A stretch of DNA of 9,796 nt from Burkholderiales bacterium. GTDB taxonomy: Bacteria > Pseudomonadota > Gammaproteobacteria > Burkholderiales > CAIKXV01. A program made the translations under genes and the position numbers. A model generated the notes under the pieces. The model worked only from the letters and a program-made list of their open reading frames with translations, was not told the DNA's origin and made no database searches. Position 1 is the first letter of the stretch; each line of letters begins with the position of its first letter. The stretch lies in the NCBI GenBank assembly GCA_019751575.1, contig JAIENF010000590.1:1-9796 (forward strand), given 5' to 3'. Shown piece after piece: positions 6,691-9,796 of the stretch.

Positions 6691-8169
6691 ATGGCCGGCG
6701 ACCGCGGCCCCGCCACCCGCACGGCCCACGCGCCGGCGTCGCTTTCGCTCACGCTGCGCATCACGCTGCTGTTCGTGGCCGGCTCGACCGCGGTGCTCCT
6801 GGCGCTCGGGCAACTGGTCGGCGTATCGGTCGAGCGCCACTTCATCGACCTCGACCGCGACGTGGTCGAGGGCAAGTTCACCACCAGCGCGGCGCTGCTC
6901 GGATCGGTGCGCAGGCCAGCCGACCTCGATCGCATCGAGGCGCGCTTCGCCTCGATGCTGGTCGGCCATGACGGGCTCGCCCTGCGGGTCGAGGACGGGG
7001 ATGGGCGGGTCCGGTTCAGCTCGGAGGCCGCACGCTCGGCACCGCGGAACGTACCACCGTCGGCTTCGACTGCACCCGGCCACGCGCATCCGGCCCATGG
7101 CGGCGCCCTGCCGGTGCAGTGGACGCACGAAGGGCGCACCTTCCGGGGACTGTCGCGCGACCTGGCGAGCGGCCTGGCCGACCGGCGCATGTTCCGGGTG
7201 ACGATCGGCGTCGATACCGCGCACCATGACCACTACATGCAGTCGTTCCGGCGCACGCTGTGGACGTTCGTCGCGATCGCAGTGCTCGCCACCGGACTGC
7301 TCGGCTGGATTGCCGCGCGCAGCGGCCTCGCACCGCTGCGCCGCCTCGGCCGCGAGGCCGAAGGGGTGACCGCTTCGCGGCTGGACCGCAGGCTCACCTC
7401 GGGCGACCTGCCGGTGGAGGTCGCCGAACTGGCCCGCACGCTCAACGACATGCTGGCCCGGCTGGAAGATTCGTTCCGCCGGCTGAGCGAACTGTCGAGC
7501 GACCTTGCCCACGAACTGCGCACGCCGCTCAGCAACCTGATGACGCAGACGCAGGTCGGCCTGTCCCGGGCCCGCAGTGCCGACGACTATCGCGAAGTGC
7601 TGGCCAACAATTCCGAGGAACTGGAACGCCTGGCGCGGATGGTGTCGGACATGCTGTTCCTCGCCAAGTCGGAGCATGGGCTGGCGCAGCCGGTGAGGGA
7701 TGCGGTGGACCTGCACGACATGGCCCGGCAGGTTCTTTCGTTCTACGAGGCACTGGCCATCGAGCAGCGCCTCGGGCTGGAGGTGAAGGTCGAGGGCGCC
7801 ACCGTCGTGCCCGGCGACCGCGCGCACCTGGTGCGCGCACTCGCCAACCTCGTGTCCAATGCCATCCGGCATGCGGCGGCCGGCAGCGTGGTGCAGGTGC
7901 GCATCGAGCCGGCGCCCCAGGCACCCGCAGGTGGCGCGTCCTGCGTCCGCCTCTCCGTGTGCAACCACGGCGACGCCCTGCCGGCCGAGGTACTGTCACG
8001 CATGTTCGACCGCTTCTACCGGGGCGACAGTTCACGCCAGCACGATACCGAAGGGGCCGGGCTCGGGCTGTCCATCGTGCGCTCGATCGCGGTCGCGCAC
8101 GGCGGCACCGCCGGCGCGTCCTCCTCGGCGGGCCTGACCTGCGTCTACATCGACCTGCCGGCCGGCTAG
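6691..8169 (+). CDS. Heavy-metal sensor histidine kinase (CusS/CzcS/CopS-like)
   Basis: This inner-membrane kinase senses periplasmic metal and phosphorylates the response regulator, whose stop is 5 bp upstream. The ATG at 6691 gives 492 residues; the open frame extends upstream only inside the regulator gene. TM1 is about 22-45, a periplasmic sensor loop runs to about 188, TM2 is about 190-209, and HAMP follows (about 210-262). The HisKA motif [12 protein letters not shown] has the phosphoacceptor H274. The ATPase domain has the N box [11 protein letters not shown] (385-395), a divergent G1 segment CNHGDALP (424-431), the F box FDRFYRGD (439-446) and G2 box GAGLGLSIV (455-463). Loop histidines H50 (ERHF) and H178/H179/H181 (AHHDH) sit where CusS and CzcS carry their metal-binding histidines, just after TM1 and before TM2. 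A further GHAHPAHGG lies at 130-138. Its stop codon is shared with the convergent gatB stop in one CTAG. Confidence 0.94.
   Translation: MAGDRGPATRTAHAPASLSLTLRITLLFVAGSTAVLLALGQLVGVSVERHFIDLDRDVVEGKFTTSAALLGSVRRPADLDRIEARFASMLVGHDGLALRVEDGDGRVRFSSEAARSAPRNVPPSASTAPGHAHPAHGGALPVQWTHEGRTFRGLSRDLASGLADRRMFRVTIGVDTAHHDHYMQSFRRTLWTFVAIAVLATGLLGWIAARSGLAPLRRLGREAEGVTASRLDRRLTSGDLPVEVAELARTLNDMLARLEDSFRRLSELSSDLAHELRTPLSNLMTQTQVGLSRARSADDYREVLANNSEELERLARMVSDMLFLAKSEHGLAQPVRDAVDLHDMARQVLSFYEALAIEQRLGLEVKVEGATVVPGDRAHLVRALANLVSNAIRHAAAGSVVQVRIEPAPQAPAGGASCVRLSVCNHGDALPAEVLSRMFDRFYRGDSSRQHDTEGAGLGLSIVRSIAVAHGGTAGASSSAGLTCVYIDLPAG
8166..8169. other. CTAG shared by the stop codons of two convergent genes
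   Basis: The kinase ends with TAG at 8167-8169 on the plus strand and gatB ends with TAG at 8168-8166 on the minus strand, so the two genes overlap by these four bases. It forms the centre of the 8-bp palindrome GGCTAGCC (8164-8171). There is no room for an intergenic terminator, and I saw no GC hairpin with a T-tract just inside either gene. Confidence 0.85.
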
Positions 8170-9659
8170 CCCAGCTTCTCGCGCAGGATGTCGTTGACCT
8201 GCTGCGGGTTCGCCTTGCCGCGGCTCTGCTTCATCACCTGGCCCACCAGCGCATTGAAAGCCTTCTCCTTGCCGGCCCGGAATTCCTCGACCGACTTCGG
8301 ATTGGCGGCAAGCACTGCGTCGACGATCGCGACCAGTGCCCCGGCATCGGAGATCTGGCGCAGCCCGCGGCTGTCGATCACCGCGTCGGCGGAGGCCGCT
8401 TCGCCTGCCCACAGCGCGGCGAACACTTCCTTCGCGGTCTTCTGGTTGATGGTGCCGTCGACCACACGGACGAGCAGGCCGGCCAGCCCGGATGCAGGCA
8501 GCGGGCAATCGACCATCGCGGTCCCGGCCGCGTTCAGCGCGGCCGACAGGTCGCCGATGATCCAGTTGGCGGCCAGCTTGGCCTGCCCGGAGGGCAGCGC
8601 GCCGACGACGTCCTCGAAGTAGCGCGCCGTGGCGGCGTCGCCGGTCAGCAGCCCCGCGTCGTAGTCGGACAGGCCGAACGCGGACACGAACCGCCCCCGC
8701 ATCGCGGCCGGAAGCTCCGGCAGCCCGGCACGGACCCGTTCGATCCAGGCGGCGTCTATCTCCAGCGGCAGCAGGTCGGGGTCGGGGAAGTAGCGATAGT
8801 CCATCGCATCTTCCTTGCTGCGCATCGACCGCGTCTCGTCGCGGTCGGGGTCGTACAGCCGGGTTTCCTGCACCACGCGGTCGCCGGCCTCGATCAGGTC
8901 GACCTGCCGCCTCGCCTCGTGCACGATCGCCTGGTGCATGAAGCGGAAGCTGTTCAGGTTCTTGATCTCGCAACGCGTGCCCAGGGCCGCGCCGGGCCGG
9001 CGCACCGAGACGTTCGCATCGCAGCGGAACGAACCTTCCTGCATGTTGCCGTCGCAGATGCCGAGCCAGGTGACCAGCGAGTGCAGGGCGCGCGCATAGG
9101 CGACCGCCTCGCTCGCCGCCTGCTCGATGTCGTCGACCTGGATGTCCGGCTCGGTGACGATCTCGAGCAGCGGCGTGCCGGCCCGGTTGAGGTCGATGCC
9201 GCTCATGCCCGAGTAGTCTTCATGCAGCGACTTGCCGGCGTCTTCCTCGAGGTGGGCGCGGGTCAGGCGCACCGTCTTCGCATACGGCTCGAAGCCCTTG
9301 CCCTCGACGATGCAGGCGAGCGAACCGCCCTGCACCACCGGGATCTCGTACTGGCTGATCTGGTAGCCCTTGGGCAGGTCGGGGTAGAAGTAGTTCTTGC
9401 GCGCGAACACGCTGCGCGGGGCGATGGTCGCGCCGACCGCCAGCCCGAAGCGGATCGCGCGCTCGACCGCGCCCCGGTTCAGCACCGGCAGCACGCCGGG
9501 CAGCGCGAGGTCGACCACGCTCGCCTGGGTGTTCGGCTCGGCGCCGAACGCGGTCGATGCACCGGAGAAGATCTTGCTCGCGGTGGACAGCTGGGCATGG
9601 GTCTCGAGCCCGATGACGACCTGCCAGCCGCTGTATCCGGAATGGGATGAACGTGCCAT
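8166..9659 (-). CDS. gatB: Aspartyl/glutamyl-tRNA(Asn/Gln) amidotransferase subunit B
   Basis: GatB is the tRNA-binding kinase/transamidase subunit of cytoplasmic GatCAB. The complex phosphorylates misacylated Asp-tRNA(Asn) or Glu-tRNA(Gln) and amidates it with ammonia supplied by GatA, giving Asn-tRNA or Gln-tRNA. The 497 residues are full length. [13 protein letters not shown] (12-24) includes E19 and H21 of the expected metal/active-site region, then come [17 protein letters not shown] (89-105), HLEEDAGK (136-143) and [17 protein letters not shown] (155-171), which fits the GatB family signature as I recall it. [19 protein letters not shown] follows, and the C-terminal helical YqeY-like domain ends in NDILREKLG. 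The ATG at 9659 is 25 bp after the gatA stop, without a strong Shine-Dalgarno. The operon order gatA-gatB is usual. The sequence looks betaproteobacterial. Confidence 0.98.
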   Translation of the reverse strand: MARSSHSGYSGWQVVIGLETHAQLSTASKIFSGASTAFGAEPNTQASVVDLALPGVLPVLNRGAVERAIRFGLAVGATIAPRSVFARKNYFYPDLPKGYQISQYEIPVVQGGSLACIVEGKGFEPYAKTVRLTRAHLEEDAGKSLHEDYSGMSGIDLNRAGTPLLEIVTEPDIQVDDIEQAASEAVAYARALHSLVTWLGICDGNMQEGSFRCDANVSVRRPGAALGTRCEIKNLNSFRFMHQAIVHEARRQVDLIEAGDRVVQETRLYDPDRDETRSMRSKEDAMDYRYFPDPDLLPLEIDAAWIERVRAGLPELPAAMRGRFVSAFGLSDYDAGLLTGDAATARYFEDVVGALPSGQAKLAANWIIGDLSAALNAAGTAMVDCPLPASGLAGLLVRVVDGTINQKTAKEVFAALWAGEAASADAVIDSRGLRQISDAGALVAIVDAVLAANPKSVEEFRAGKEKAFNALVGQVMKQSRGKANPQQVNDILREKLG

Positions 9660-9684
9660 GGGTATGTGTGGTGTCCCGGCCGGC

Positions 9685-9796
9685 TCAGGCGGCGAAGGCC
9701 GCCGGTGCCCGGCGATGCCAGTCGGTCGCCAGCTGGTACTGATGGGCCACGCCCAGCAGCCGCGCCTCGTCGAAGTAGTTGGCCATCAGCTGCAGG
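9685..9796 (-). CDS. gatA: Amidotransferase subunit A, C-terminal 36 residues (gene continues beyond window)
   Basis: Only the 3' end of the gene is present, ending with TGA at 9687-9685. The tail contains [16 protein letters not shown] and TDWH, the conserved C-terminal helix region of GatA. GatA is the amidase-signature glutaminase that releases ammonia for GatB. Its catalytic Lys-Ser-Ser triad lies outside the window. Position directly upstream of gatB on the same strand with a 25-bp gap supports the call. Confidence 0.9.
   Translation of the reverse strand, partial: LQLMANYFDEARLLGVAHQYQLATDWHRRAPAAFAA

Noticed and set aside
6661..7968. A 435-codon minus-strand frame antisense to the kinase
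   Set aside because: It is a GC-driven shadow frame. The plus strand carries all histidine kinase boxes in order.
8120..8215. Possible bidirectional terminator at the kinase/gatB junction
   Set aside because: I found only the short GGCTAGCC palindrome and GCCGGC repeats, with no stable longer stem followed by a T-tract on either strand.
7260..9650. A 796-codon plus-strand frame spanning the end of the kinase and the whole of gatB
   Set aside because: It is out of frame with the kinase and antisense to gatB, both unmistakable genes. Composition is Arg/Gly/His-rich without any motif.

Overview
The window is very GC-rich, with the G/C-ending codon use and long spurious antisense frames typical of such DNA. 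The GatB sequence at the right reads like a betaproteobacterial (Burkholderiales-type) GatB. Together with a CusRS/CzcRS-type two-component system and a three-part CzcCBA-like metal pump, this suggests a Gram-negative betaproteobacterium. The lineage is an inference from family resemblance, not a search result.

Layout: (1) Positions 1-5825, minus strand, hold a heavy-metal RND efflux operon in the order outer-membrane factor (TolC/CzcC-like, 4605-5825), periplasmic adaptor (CzcB/CusB-like, 2932-4608) and inner-membrane pump (CzcA/CusA-like, 1-2921, C-terminus outside the window). The first two overlap by an ATGA; adaptor and pump are 10 bp apart. (2) Positions 5826-6007 are a 182-bp divergent control region with an AT-rich 18-bp inverted repeat, the likely response-regulator site, and an imperfect tandem repeat. 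(3) Positions 6008-8169, plus strand, hold a heavy-metal response regulator (TTG start) and its sensor histidine kinase, 5 bp apart. (4) Positions 8166-9796, minus strand, hold gatB and the last 36 codons of gatA, two subunits of the tRNA-dependent amidotransferase. The kinase and gatB are convergent and end in the same CTAG.

Probable working: the kinase senses a periplasmic metal ion, the regulator binds the shared control region, and the pump operon and probably its own operon are induced. The pump complex then moves metal out across the envelope. The metal is not certain. The three methionines that bind Cu(I)/Ag(I) in CusA are all replaced, and the TM4 signature is neither classic CzcA nor classic CusA, so a divalent cation is more likely than copper or silver. 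GatAB is an unrelated housekeeping function.

I do not see a wholly new system. The points most worth a second look are the two-part adaptor with an extra periplasmic domain and a membrane hairpin, the unusual pump signature, the divergent operator, and the shared stop codons at the housekeeping boundary. No intergenic stretch exceeds 300 bp, and I saw no RNA gene, CRISPR array or insertion sequence.
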